From contig JADJPR010000023.1 in the NCBI GenBank assembly GCA_016713135.1, positions 62,001-126,000 on the forward strand: a DNA stretch of 64,000 nt, in the 5' to 3' direction. The stretch's first letter is position 1. Every line of letters starts with the position of its first letter. The notes under the pieces were generated by a model. The model made no database searches. It saw nothing but the letters and a program-made list of their open reading frames with translations, and had not been told where the DNA came from. Positions 18,701 through 26,722 of the stretch are shown here, piece by piece. The translations under genes were made by a program, and so were the position numbers. This DNA is from Rhodanobacteraceae bacterium (GTDB lineage Bacteria > Pseudomonadota > Gammaproteobacteria > Xanthomonadales > SZUA-5).

Positions 18701-18822
18701 GCGCCGATCGACTGCACCGGCTGCTTGTCGAACAGGGGCTTGAAGCTGGTGCCGCTGTCGATCGACTTCCACACGCCGCCGCTCGCGGCGCCGACATAGA
18801 TCGTGGTCTTGCCGTCTTCCAC
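15769..18822 (-). CDS. large Asp-box (VPS10/sortilin-like) propeller protein, N-terminus apparently lost
   Basis: A protein of at least 1017 residues built of beta-propeller repeats with about ten Asp-box motifs (STDGGESW, TVDGGKTW, SGDGGATW, SEDGGKSF, TRDGGKSW, SIDGGVTW). A C-terminal helical region ends RHPLSNLRMY. Related proteins are exported and annotated as VPS10-domain or glycosyl-hydrolase-like; catalysis is not shown. The first in-frame start is GTG 18822, followed at once by EDGKTTIYVGAASGGVWKS. In relatives this is preceded by a signal peptide and a conserved stretch, both missing here. In-frame residues LALAAH just upstream look like family sequence, but beyond them lies the LolA-like gene in another frame. 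This suggests a deletion joined the two genes (or an assembly error). Confidence 0.85.
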   Translation of the reverse strand: MEDGKTTIYVGAASGGVWKSIDSGTSFKPLFDKQPVQSIGAIALDPQNPKNVWVGTGESWTRNSVSIGNGVYRSTDGGESWSYLGLPETERITKIIVHPKNGDVAYVCAPGKLWSDSKDRGLYKTVDGGKTWSLILKGPNLSTGCSGLTLDPTNPERLMVGTWDFRRQGWTFRSGGDGEKALSGSGLYLSENGGQSFSELDAKRFPGLPAKPWGRVEVEIAPSDAKVVYAFIEAGKDSALYRSGDGGATWEQRDKSQMMVWRPFYFANLVVDPTNADRLFKMNLRLIVSEDGGKSFSDAAGSTHADSHDIWINPANPKDLILGDDGGIWYSKDGGGRWWKGENLPISQFYHVAVDNQDPYRVYGGLQDNSSWVAESSYPGGVSNSRWENLYGGDGFWVIPDARDPNIVYAEYQGGNIARIDRRTKQARDIQPKSDDPKVKLRYNWNAPIHQSPNDPGTIYLGSQFLFRTRDQGQTWERISPDLSTQDPAKQQQEKSGGITVDNSSAEMHTVIYAISESPKNRNLIWAGTDDGNVQLTRDGGKSWTNTAKNLKDVPKGSWISWVEASRHDEGTAYITVDRHTFGDMQPHAFVTRDYGRSWQRIASASQGIRGYAHVLRQDPMDADVLYLGTEFGLWISIDGGVTWAEFKGGNFPSVAVRDIAVQEREHDLVIGTHGRGIWIIDDLTPLRSIGTQTLSAEAAFLPSRPVQQRIGGVGGWSDGDAKFVGPNAPGGAVISYYQRTRHLFGDLKLEILDSSGTVIDTIPASKRRGINRVTWSMRVKPPRVPKAAQIAFAGTQGPRVMPGTYTVRLTKNKQVYETRIEVGLDSRADYTVADRQQQFDAAMRVHALFGRMTALTDRIGFLQQMAGGIAGQLPETDKLRSGLQTFVEDAEAIRKEIVATTEGGAITGEERLREHTDMLYSAILGYDGKPAETLIKRIAVLEGELGRVTASFDQLSQKSLPKINQQLQQRKLPELAWPPKGPMPAAADARSSDGNAGGFSAPKKYYRHPLSNLRMY

Positions 18823-19556
18823 GTGTGCGGCGAGCGCCAGAACAGCGCGTCGTCGATGTCGACATTGACCTCGGCCTTTTCGACCGTGATCTTCTGCCCG
18901 CGACGACCGCCCTTCGGGCCGGATTCCATCGCGAACGGCAGGTAGACGCCGCCAACCTTCTCGTAGTTGCCGAGTTCGGTTTCCATCTCGGTCTCGACCC
19001 CACGGCGCTTGCTCTGGTCCACCACCAGGATCTCGAGGAAGTAGTCCGGATCCAGATAACGGTACTGCACGTCGCCGTTCTTCAGGCTGATCTTCAGCTT
19101 GTGCGCCTCGGTGCCGTCGACATCCTCGGTGCCGAGGTACTCCACCTGGTGCCCCTTGGCCTTCCAGTCGACCAGCGGGCCGTCGAAATCTGCCTGCACC
19201 TGCAGGCCCTTGGAATCCTCGGCGCTCATGCGTTCCGGATCGCGGCGGCCCTGGAAGGGATTGATCGTCCAGGCCTCCTTGCCATCGTAGGCGGTGACCT
19301 GGGTCAGGCCCTGGATGCTCGCTTCCATGCGCAGCTTGGCATCGCGCTCATTGAAGCTGACGATACCGAGGTCGATGCTGAAGTCGCCGCCGGAGAAGTT
19401 CATGCGCCCGGTGGACTTGATCGACTGGATCGCGCGGATGGCTTCGAGGCCACCGCGTGCTTCGATGTTCTTCGCGACGAGTTCGTCGACAGTGAGCGCG
19501 TGCGCGGCGGATGCGCACGCGCCGAGCATGAGCGCCAACAGCAGATGGGAACGCAT
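18420..19556 (-). CDS. LolA-like outer membrane lipoprotein-sorting family protein with out-of-frame extension
   Basis: Residues 1 to about 239 form a complete exported LolA/LolB-fold protein. The signal peptide is LLLALMLGACASAAHA; then come TVDELVAKNIEARGGLEAIR, TVxTAYDGKEAWTINPFQG-type blocks, QYRYLDPDYFLEILVVDQ, and a normal family end VNVDIDDALF. The start ATG 19556 has GGAG 8 bases upstream. Beyond DDALF the frame does not stop but reads through about 139 more codons, which are the wrong frame of the Asp-box gene (Arg/Ser-rich, no protein character). The native stop and intergenic region therefore appear to be missing. Whether the extended product is stable is unknown. Confidence 0.75.
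   Translation of the reverse strand: MRSHLLLALMLGACASAAHALTVDELVAKNIEARGGLEAIRAIQSIKSTGRMNFSGGDFSIDLGIVSFNERDAKLRMEASIQGLTQVTAYDGKEAWTINPFQGRRDPERMSAEDSKGLQVQADFDGPLVDWKAKGHQVEYLGTEDVDGTEAHKLKISLKNGDVQYRYLDPDYFLEILVVDQSKRRGVETEMETELGNYEKVGGVYLPFAMESGPKGGRRGQKITVEKAEVNVDIDDALFWRSPHTWKTARPRSMSAPRAAACGSRSTAAPASSPCSTSSRCSRSARSRSIRRTRRTSGWALARAGPAIRCRSATASTAPPTAARAGATSACPRLSASPRSSCTRRMAMWPTSARRASCGATRKTAACTRRWTAARPGR
18815..18850 (-). other. putative deletion junction between lolA-like and Asp-box genes
   Basis: On the minus strand, the LolA-like codons for DIDDALF run straight into sequence that in another frame reads LALAAHVEDGKTT of the Asp-box protein. The short string GCGCT occurs on both sides and could be the microhomology used. 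No intergenic DNA, ribosome site or signal peptide remains. Confidence 0.5.
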
Positions 19557-19669
19557 GGATGGCTCCGGTTCGGGAAGGATGGACGACCGCCGGTGGGCGA
19601 TCGCTGGACGCGCCGCGACGCTACGCCGTGCACATCTCGTCCACACCGGCCAGAAGTCACCCGGTCGAT

Positions 19670-22072
19670 CTACTCGAAGCCATCGTCGAACAGGGAGTCG
19701 ATACGCACGCTGTAGGCCATGCCTTCGAGCGGGTTGGCGATTCCCTTGGCGGGCGCACCGATCACGACGTTACCGGTGGTGTCCGCTGCCAGCGCGCGGC
19801 CGAAGGCATCGCCCCCGGCCGCATCCGTGGCGAACCACTGGGCGACCTCACGCCAACCGACTGCATCGCGCTCGAACACCAGCACGCGACCGCTGCCGCT
19901 GGCGCCGCTTCGGTCGAACCCGGAAGCGCCGAGGTAGGCACGCGATCCGGCCAGCGCCACGGAAATTCCGGCCAGTTCGCCGGGTTGTGCCAGCGAAGCG
20001 CGCAATTCCCCGTCCAGCGCGAGGGTATCCGCGCGATAGACATAGGCAGCGCCGCGCGCCTGCAGGCCATCCTGGAAAGCGCCGACCATCAGCCTCTCGC
20101 GGTCGCTGGCGACCGCAAAGCCATAAGCCACGTTGGATGCCGGCTGCGGTGCCCGGAGCACGCCCGTCAAGGACCAGGCCCCGCCATCGCGCTGGTAGGC
20201 ATAGGCCGCGCCGGCAGCCTCCGGACCTGGTTCGACAGTCATCCCCGGCGCGCCCACCAGCAAGCGCTCTGCGTCGATGGCCACGCTGGTCCCGAAGTAG
20301 CCCAGGCCGTTCTGGGTGGGAGGGTCGATGCGCGCCTGCGCGACCCAGGTCCCGCCCTGGCGCACGAACACATGCACGGCGCCCTGCTCCAGCGCGATGT
20401 CCGAGTCGCCGCGCGCGCCGACGACCAAGGTGTCGCCATCGAGTGCCAGCGCGAAACCGAAGTAGTCCCCGGGATCGCCGGTGGCATCGGTCAGCTTGGT
20501 GTCGAATACCCAGTCGCCGTCCTGCCGCCGGTACAGGTAGGCCGAACCCTGGTCGACATTGCCATTCACCACATCCCAATAGGCACCGACCGCGAGCCAG
20601 TCGCCACTGACATCGACCGCGATGCCAAAGCGGTCTTCGATCTCTGCATCCGGCGCCACCAGGCGCCCACCCGGCAACCAGGCCTCACCGACCCGGCGGA
20701 ACCAGTGCGCGGCGCCGGCATCGGCACCCGCCTGGGTGTCTTCGACATAAGCGCCGGCGACAGCGATGTCGCCATCCACCGCCACCGTGGTGGCGAAGCG
20801 GTCGAACATCGCACCATCGCCGTTGTCGAGACGTGCAACCGCCACGTATTCACCGCCCTGGGGCTGCATCCAGTGCACTGCGCCCTGCCCGCGGTTCGGC
20901 CCCACCTGGTCGAGATCGGCGCCGACCAGCAACCCGTCGCCGGCCAACGCGACCGAGGCACCCAGCCGATCTGCATTGCCACCGTCGAGCATCTCGACGC
21001 GGTCGATCTCGACGAACTGCGCGCCACTGCGCGCGTACACCAGCAAGAGCCCCTCGGCACCATTGGCGCCCACCGCCGCCACCGCCGCGCGCTGGCTCCC
21101 GAGGGCCAGCGCGTTGCCGAAGCGATCGCCCTGCACCAGGCCGGAGGCAGGCATGGCGCCGGCGGCGACCCAACCGTCGCCGTCCTTCGTCAGGATAAAG
21201 GTCGCACCGGCAGCGGAACCCGGCGCGCCGGCCAGCGCCACGCCGTTGTCGATCACCAGCGCGGCGCCCAACTCGGACTGCGGGGCGCCAGTCAGCGGAA
21301 CGCGTACCGCATCGTTCCAGACCGCGCCGACCAAGCGGCTGCTGTAGACCGCCCCGGTTCCATCGGCGTCCGGCGCGCCAATCAGCAATTCGCCATCGGC
21401 CATCGCCAGGGCGGCGCCGAATCGCGCCCCGACTCCGCCGCCGGGGACGATCAGCGTGCGCCGAAACTCGAAAACACCGCCACCAACATGCCGGTACAGA
21501 TCGACCGCATCGGCCGCGGGCACGCCTACCGCCAGCTGGTCCTGCCAGAGGGCGACGGCCGCGCCGAAACGCTCGCCCTGCGAGGGTATCTCGGCTGACA
21601 GCAACTGGCGCTGTTGATAGCCACGCTCGGTCCGCTGGTAGATGAAGACGCTGCCGGCCTCGGTTGCCAGCGCTACGCGCCGACGCGGCGCGCCAATCGC
21701 GAGCAGATCGCCGGCCGCGGCCACGCTGACGCCGAAATTGTCGCCATCCCCGCCGGCAGGCTCGGGCCAGAGCTTCTGGCTCTGAATCCAGTGGCTGCCC
21801 TCGCGCCGGAACACACTCGCCGATCCTTGGGCGACGCCGAAGGTGATTCCGGCAGCAGGCAGGGTATCTCCATAGGCACCGATCACCGCGTATTCGCCCA
21901 CGATCACGCTGGCGATGCCGAAGTTGTCCCCCGACGCGCCGTCGCCCTGCGTGGGCGGTGGCATGCGTCCATCGATCAACTGCGCGGGCTGCGCGGACAG
22001 GCTGGCGGGCAAGCACCATCCCCCCAGAGACAGGGCGACCCACCACCCCAGGGCACTCACAAATTTTCGCAT
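19670..22072 (-). CDS. exported FG-GAP repeat protein with GFE-type C-terminal tail
   Basis: An 800-residue protein starting at ATG 22072 with signal peptide FVSALGWWVALSLGGWCLPA, cleaved near SLSAQP. I count 14 repeats of the pattern DxFGxxVAxxGDxLxVGA (for example DNFGVSVAAAGDLLAIGA, DYFGFALALDGDTLVVGA, GYFGTSVAIDAERLLVGA). This is two seven-bladed propellers' worth of FG-GAP/integrin-alpha-like blades. Ca-binding DxDxDG loops are poorly kept. The C-terminus is DSLFDDGFE, matching DLLFGNGFE at 2557, which suggests a common surface-sorting or secretion tag. It is divergent from kynU and lies just upstream (on its own strand) of the LolA-like gene, 113 bases away. Function unknown; adhesion or matrix binding is typical of the fold. 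Confidence 0.88.
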   Translation of the reverse strand: MRKFVSALGWWVALSLGGWCLPASLSAQPAQLIDGRMPPPTQGDGASGDNFGIASVIVGEYAVIGAYGDTLPAAGITFGVAQGSASVFRREGSHWIQSQKLWPEPAGGDGDNFGVSVAAAGDLLAIGAPRRRVALATEAGSVFIYQRTERGYQQRQLLSAEIPSQGERFGAAVALWQDQLAVGVPAADAVDLYRHVGGGVFEFRRTLIVPGGGVGARFGAALAMADGELLIGAPDADGTGAVYSSRLVGAVWNDAVRVPLTGAPQSELGAALVIDNGVALAGAPGSAAGATFILTKDGDGWVAAGAMPASGLVQGDRFGNALALGSQRAAVAAVGANGAEGLLLVYARSGAQFVEIDRVEMLDGGNADRLGASVALAGDGLLVGADLDQVGPNRGQGAVHWMQPQGGEYVAVARLDNGDGAMFDRFATTVAVDGDIAVAGAYVEDTQAGADAGAAHWFRRVGEAWLPGGRLVAPDAEIEDRFGIAVDVSGDWLAVGAYWDVVNGNVDQGSAYLYRRQDGDWVFDTKLTDATGDPGDYFGFALALDGDTLVVGARGDSDIALEQGAVHVFVRQGGTWVAQARIDPPTQNGLGYFGTSVAIDAERLLVGAPGMTVEPGPEAAGAAYAYQRDGGAWSLTGVLRAPQPASNVAYGFAVASDRERLMVGAFQDGLQARGAAYVYRADTLALDGELRASLAQPGELAGISVALAGSRAYLGASGFDRSGASGSGRVLVFERDAVGWREVAQWFATDAAGGDAFGRALAADTTGNVVIGAPAKGIANPLEGMAYSVRIDSLFDDGFE

Positions 22073-22195
22073 CTTGCGTCGGTCTGGCCAGGCTGCGCGC
22101 AAGCATGGCACGCCGACACCGGGACTCGCATGCCACGTCGAGCCACTGGCGCAAAACGCGTAACATCCCGCCGCCCACGCCTGCAGAGTGACGCC

Positions 22196-23458
22196 GTGAC
22201 TGCCCACCCGCCAGCCCCCGCCGCAGGCCTGCCCCTGCCCTCGCTGCGCGACGAGTTCGCGATTCCGGTGCATCAGGGTGACCCGGTGGCCTACTTCTGC
22301 GGCAACTCGCTGGGCCTGATGCCGCGCGCGACGCCGGCGGCGCTCGAGCGAGTGACCGAACAGTGGCGCCTGCATGCGGTGGAAGCGCATTTCACCGATG
22401 CGGACGCCTGGATGCCGTACCACGAACTGGTGCGCGACGGACTGGCGCGGCTGGCCGGCGCGAAACCGTTGGAAGTGGTGGCGATGAACACGTTGACCAC
22501 CAACCTGCACCTGATGATGGTCAGCTTCTACCGGCCGGTTCGCCAACGCCGCAAGATCCTGATCGAAGCGCGGGCCTTCCCGTCCGATCGCCACGCAGTG
22601 GCTTCCCAGATTCGCTTTCACGGGGGCGACCCGGCCACCGACCTGATCGAACTGGCGCCGCGCCCAGGCACGCACACCATCGACATCGAACAGGTCGCCG
22701 ATGTGTTGCAGCGTGAAGGCGAGCGTATCGCGCTGGTCCTGTGGCCCGGCGTGCAATACGCCAGCGGCCAGCGCTTCGACCTCGAGGCGATCGCAGCCCT
22801 CGGCCATGCCCAAGGGTGCGCGGTCGGCTTCGACCTCGCCCACGCGATCGGCAATGTGCCGGTGGACCTGCACGCCAGCGGCGCCGACTTCGCGGTCTGG
22901 TGCAGCTACAAATACCTCAATGCCGGGCCCGGCGCGATTGCCGGTTGTTTCGTGCATGAGCGGCATGCGCAGGCGGACCTGCCACGCTTTGCCGGTTGGT
23001 GGGGCCACCAGCAAGCGACCCGCTTCCAGATGGGCCCGGAATTCATCGCGACACCCGGCGCCGAAGGCTGGCAGCTGTCCAATCCCTCGATCTTCTCGCT
23101 CGCGCCGCTGCGTACCTCGCTGGCGCTGTTCGACCGGGTTGGCCTGACCGCCCTGCGCGAGCGCTCGGTCGCGCTGACCGGCTGGCTGGCCGACGCGATA
23201 GACGCCGAGTTGCGCGCGCACCTCGAAATCCTGACGCCCGCCGACCCCTGGCAGCGCGGCTGCCAGCTCTCGCTGCGCGTGCGCCAGGGACGCGATGCGG
23301 GTCGGCGGGCCTTCGACCAGCTGTCACGCAACGGCATCGTTTGCGACTGGCGCGAGCCGGACGTCATCCGCGCCTCTCCGGTGCCGCTGTACAACGAGAT
23401 CGACGACTGTCGCCGGCTGGTTGACTGCCTGGCACGGCATTTCGGGAGCATGGCATGA
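22196..23458 (+). CDS. kynU: kynureninase
   Basis: PLP enzyme that splits kynurenine or 3-hydroxykynurenine into anthranilate or 3-hydroxyanthranilate plus alanine. The 420-residue protein has RDEFAIP, YFCGNSLGLMP, the PLP-Lys block WCSYKYLNAGPG and WWGHQQATRFQMG, all typical. GTG 22196 is the only start near the beginning of homology (LPSLRDEF); the upstream frame is not protein-like. It overlaps kmo by ATGA, so the pair is likely co-translated. No tryptophan dioxygenase or formamidase gene is visible here. Confidence 0.93.
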   Translation: MTAHPPAPAAGLPLPSLRDEFAIPVHQGDPVAYFCGNSLGLMPRATPAALERVTEQWRLHAVEAHFTDADAWMPYHELVRDGLARLAGAKPLEVVAMNTLTTNLHLMMVSFYRPVRQRRKILIEARAFPSDRHAVASQIRFHGGDPATDLIELAPRPGTHTIDIEQVADVLQREGERIALVLWPGVQYASGQRFDLEAIAALGHAQGCAVGFDLAHAIGNVPVDLHASGADFAVWCSYKYLNAGPGAIAGCFVHERHAQADLPRFAGWWGHQQATRFQMGPEFIATPGAEGWQLSNPSIFSLAPLRTSLALFDRVGLTALRERSVALTGWLADAIDAELRAHLEILTPADPWQRGCQLSLRVRQGRDAGRRAFDQLSRNGIVCDWREPDVIRASPVPLYNEIDDCRRLVDCLARHFGSMA

Positions 23459-24816
23459 GCGCGCCCATCGTGATCGCCGGTGCCGGTCTCGCCGGCGCGC
23501 TGCTGGCCGCGCAACTGGCCAGCGCCGGTCACCGGGTCGCGCTATACGAACGCCGCGGGGACATGCGGCGCGTCCCGGTGGCCGCCGGGCGATCGATCAA
23601 CCTGGCGCTTGCGGCGCGTGGCTGGGAGGGCTTGCGCCGCGCCAACGCCACGCAGCAAGTGCTGGAGTACGCGCTGCCGATGCGCGGCCGCATGCTGCAC
23701 GACCGCACTGGCCAGACCCAGTTCCAGACCTATGGCCTGAACGCCGACGAGGTGATCTGGTCGGTGCACCGGGGTCATCTGAACCAGACCCTGATCGATG
23801 TGGCTGCGGCAGCCGGGGCCGAATTGCATTTCCACACCGCACTGCACTCGGTGGATTTCGATGCGCGCCGGGCGCTATTCGTCGACGAGCGCGACGGAAG
23901 CCAGCAAGCGGTGGCTTTCGACGTGCTCATCGGCGCTGACGGCGCGGGCTCGGCCGTGCGTGCCGCGATGGAGGCGGAGAAACCGCTCGGGCAACACACC
24001 GATTTCCTCGACCACGGCTACAAGGAGCTGACCATCCCGCCGCTGGCTGACGGCGGCCCGGCGCTGAGCCCGGATGCTCTGCACATCTGGCCGCGCGGCG
24101 GCTACATGCTGATCGCACTGCCAAACCCGGACCAGAGTTTCACCGTAACCTTGTTCCTGCCGCACGAGGGTGAAATCAGTTTCGCCAGCCGGTCGGATCC
24201 GCAGGCGGCGCGCGAATGGTTCGCGCAGGATTTTGCGGATGCGCTGGCGCTGATCCCGGATTTCGAACAGCAATACCGCGAGCATCCGGTCGGCATCCTC
24301 GGCACCCTGCGCTGCCCGCACTGGCGGCGCGGCGATCGCGCGCTGCTGATCGGCGATGCGGCCCACGCGATCGTGCCCTTCCACGGCCAGGGCATGAACT
24401 GCGCCTTCGAGGATTGCGTGGAACTGCTCGATTTGATCGAGACCCGTACCCGCCAGGGGGCGGTCGACTGGGAGCGCTTGTTCGCCGACTTCGAGGCAGC
24501 CCGGCGCCCGAATGCGCACGCGATCGCCGAGATGGCGCTCGAGAATTACATCGAGATGCGCGACTCGGTGGCGGATCCCGGCTACCAGTTGCGGCGGCAG
24601 CTGGAACTGGCACTGGCCCAGCGCCTGCCGGGGCACTTCATCCCGCGCTACAGCATGGTCATGTTCAACTCGATTCCCTACGCCCGGGCGCGTGAACGCG
24701 GCGAGCTGCAGCGCGCGCTGCTGCAGGAACTGACGGCTGGACACTCGTCGCTGGACCAGATCGACCTCGAGGCGGCCGCCGCGGCGGTGGCGCAGCGACT
24801 ACCCAAGCTCAGCTGA
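23455..24816 (+). CDS. kmo: kynurenine 3-monooxygenase
   Basis: FAD-dependent aromatic hydroxylase of 453 residues that converts kynurenine to 3-hydroxykynurenine using NADPH and O2. It has the Rossmann motif GAGLAGALLA, the family block YERRGDMRR, SINLALAARGW and the second FAD motif GDAAHAIVPFHGQGMN. The C-terminal part with LPGHFIPRYSMVMFNSIPY is characteristic of KMO. It overlaps kynU upstream by four bases and trmJ downstream by one base (TGATG), so all three form one unit. With KynU it yields 3-hydroxyanthranilate, a precursor for quinolinate and NAD or for degradation. Confidence 0.93.
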   Translation: MSAPIVIAGAGLAGALLAAQLASAGHRVALYERRGDMRRVPVAAGRSINLALAARGWEGLRRANATQQVLEYALPMRGRMLHDRTGQTQFQTYGLNADEVIWSVHRGHLNQTLIDVAAAAGAELHFHTALHSVDFDARRALFVDERDGSQQAVAFDVLIGADGAGSAVRAAMEAEKPLGQHTDFLDHGYKELTIPPLADGGPALSPDALHIWPRGGYMLIALPNPDQSFTVTLFLPHEGEISFASRSDPQAAREWFAQDFADALALIPDFEQQYREHPVGILGTLRCPHWRRGDRALLIGDAAHAIVPFHGQGMNCAFEDCVELLDLIETRTRQGAVDWERLFADFEAARRPNAHAIAEMALENYIEMRDSVADPGYQLRRQLELALAQRLPGHFIPRYSMVMFNSIPYARARERGELQRALLQELTAGHSSLDQIDLEAAAAAVAQRLPKLS

Positions 24817-25601
24817 TGACATCGTCGGAACCCGCCTTTGGCGCCGAGGATCTGCTGCGCCCGATCGAAACGGTGCTGATGCAGACCTCGCATCCGGGCA
24901 ACATCGGCTCCACCGCGCGCGCGCTCAAGACCATGGGGCTCTCGCGCCTGTGCCTGGTCGACCCCTTGCGCTTTCCCGATCCGGAAGCCACCGCGCTGGC
25001 GTCGGGCGCCGAGGATCTGCTGGACGATGCGCGCGTGGTGGCCACGCTGCCCGAGGCCCTCGCCGAGGCGCGGATGGTCTTCGGCAGCAGCGACCGCCGG
25101 CGGGGTATCCGCATGCTCGAAATCGGCCCGCGCGAGTTTGCGCGCCTGGCCCTGGACGCTGCCGCGGTCGGTCCGGTCGCGGTGCTCTACGGCACCGAGC
25201 GCACCGGCCTGACCAACGAGGAACTGGAACTGTGCCAGTACCTGGTGACGATTCCGGCGAACGCGGCGTACAGCTCGCTGAACCTCGCCAGCGCGGTGCA
25301 GGTGCTGGCCTACGAACTGCGCCAGGAGGCGCTGTCGCGTTTGGCGGTCGCGCCCGACCCGGACCCGCATGTGCCGGCGCCGAACGAGCAGCTGGAGCGC
25401 TACTTCGCGCACCTGGACGAGACCCTGGAGCTGATCGGATTCTTCGGCGACCGGGTCTCGGTCAAGATCATGCGTCGCCTGCGCCGGCTGTACCAGCGCG
25501 CCATGCCCGACGAACGCGAGTTGCAGATCCTGCGCGGGATCCTGACCGAAACCGCCATCGCCGTCCGCGGCCGGCAGCCGCGCAAGCACCGCGACGGGTG
25601 A
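24816..25601 (+). CDS. trmJ: tRNA (cytidine/uridine-2'-O)-methyltransferase TrmJ
   Basis: A SpoU-class (SPOUT) RNA 2'-O-methyltransferase of 261 residues that acts on position 32 of tRNA. Motif 1 is QTSHPGNIGSTARALKTMGL, motif 2 is VLYGTERTGLTNEEL, and motif 3 is IPANAAYSSLNLASAVQVL; these form the knotted SAM site. A C-terminal extension, FAHLDETLELIGFF and RRLRRLYQRA, is typical of TrmJ. It shares one base with the kmo stop. The pairing with kynurenine genes looks positional rather than functional. Confidence 0.92.
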   Translation: MTSSEPAFGAEDLLRPIETVLMQTSHPGNIGSTARALKTMGLSRLCLVDPLRFPDPEATALASGAEDLLDDARVVATLPEALAEARMVFGSSDRRRGIRMLEIGPREFARLALDAAAVGPVAVLYGTERTGLTNEELELCQYLVTIPANAAYSSLNLASAVQVLAYELRQEALSRLAVAPDPDPHVPAPNEQLERYFAHLDETLELIGFFGDRVSVKIMRRLRRLYQRAMPDERELQILRGILTETAIAVRGRQPRKHRDG

Positions 25602-25652
25602 GTTCCTCAGCGCGGACGTCGATCCTGGCTGCACCGTCCGGCGCGAAAGAGC

Positions 25653-25757
25653 GTTGGACGCAAAGTCCGCAAAGGGGAAAAGAAAGGACGCAAAGGAGAG
25701 CAAATGCTGCAGAACCATCCGGACCTGAGTTTTTGCGACCTCTAATTCCTCTGCGTC
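25653..25757. repeat. degenerate GGACGCAAAG repeat
   Basis: GGACGCAAAGTCCGCAAAG (from 25656) and AAAGGACGCAAAGGAGAG (from 25684) form the left arm. TTTTGCGACC with CCTCTGCGTC (25731-25757) is a weakened right arm. The same words recur as near-perfect palindromes at 56678-56796 and 60040-60123. No gene lies between 25602 and 25833. Confidence 0.6.
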
Positions 25758-25798
25758 AACAACAGGGTATCGCGGACGTGGCACCAGTCTCACCTGCC

Positions 25799-25804
25799 TA
25801 TACT
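25799..25804 (+). promoter_or_regulatory. tesB: possible -10 element of tesB
   Basis: TATACT lies 29 bases before the tesB start, giving a short leader. There is no clear -35 hexamer at 16-18 bases. Confidence 0.35.
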
Positions 25805-25833
25805 GACCGCCATTCCCGCCTGTCCCCTGCCCC

Positions 25834-26706
25834 ATGACCAAAGCCATCGTCAGCGAGCTCGTCGAATTGCTGCAGCTGGAGCGTATCGAGGAAAACCTGT
25901 TCCGCGGCCAGAGCCGCGACATCGGCACGCGCTTCGTCTTCGGTGGCCAGGTCCTGGGGCAGTCGCTGGCGGCCGCGCAGCGCACGGTCGAGGGTCGCGT
26001 GGTGCACTCGATGCACGCCTATTTCCTGCGCGCCGGCGACGTCGAAGCGCCGATCGTCTACGAAGTGGATCGCAATCGTGACGGCAAGAGTTTCAGCTCG
26101 CGCCGGGTGGTGGCGATCCAGCACGGCCAGCCGATCTTCACCATGGCTGCCTCGTTCCAGGATCCGGAGGACGGCTTGACCCACCAGTTGTCGATGCCGG
26201 ACGTGCCGCCGCCGGAGGACCTGGCCGAGCCCGAACCGCTGGACGCCGGGACACTGGCGAAGATTCCGCCGAAGCTGCAACGCTGGGTCACCAGCAAGGG
26301 GCCCTTCGAATTCCGCCACGTCTACCCGCGCGACGAGTTCAAGCGCCCCAAGCGCCCGCCGTTCCAGCATGTCTGGTTCCGTCTGGTCGACCGCATCCCG
26401 GACGACGAACTGCTGCATCGCGCGCTGCTCGCCTACGCCTCGGATTTCCACCTGATCGGCACCGCGACGCTGCCGCACGGCATCAGTTACCTGCAGGGCA
26501 ATGTGCAGATGGCCAGTCTGGATCACGCGATGTGGTTCCACCGCGCGTTCCGCGTCGACGAATGGCTGCTGTACTCCTGCGACAGCCCGTCGACGCAGGG
26601 CGCACGCGGGCTCTCGCGCGGGATGATCTACGACCGCCAGGGCCGGCTGGTGGCGTCGACGGCGCAGGAAGGGCTGATCCGGCTGCTGCCGGAATCCGTC
26701 GCCTGA
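25834..26706 (+). CDS. tesB: acyl-CoA thioesterase II
   Basis: Cytosolic double-hotdog thioesterase of 290 residues that hydrolyses medium- and long-chain acyl-CoA. Typical TesB blocks are LLQLERIEENLFRGQS, GGQVLGQSLAAA, SMHAYFLRAGD and SFSSRRVVAIQ in the first hotdog. The catalytic region of the second has ASLDHAMWFHR and LLYSCDSPS. The Asp in SLDHAMWFH corresponds to the active-site acid of the family. It is single, or co-transcribed with bpt 16 bases downstream. Confidence 0.94.
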   Translation: MTKAIVSELVELLQLERIEENLFRGQSRDIGTRFVFGGQVLGQSLAAAQRTVEGRVVHSMHAYFLRAGDVEAPIVYEVDRNRDGKSFSSRRVVAIQHGQPIFTMAASFQDPEDGLTHQLSMPDVPPPEDLAEPEPLDAGTLAKIPPKLQRWVTSKGPFEFRHVYPRDEFKRPKRPPFQHVWFRLVDRIPDDELLHRALLAYASDFHLIGTATLPHGISYLQGNVQMASLDHAMWFHRAFRVDEWLLYSCDSPSTQGARGLSRGMIYDRQGRLVASTAQEGLIRLLPESVA

Positions 26707-26722
26707 TCTGCATACACCCGAC

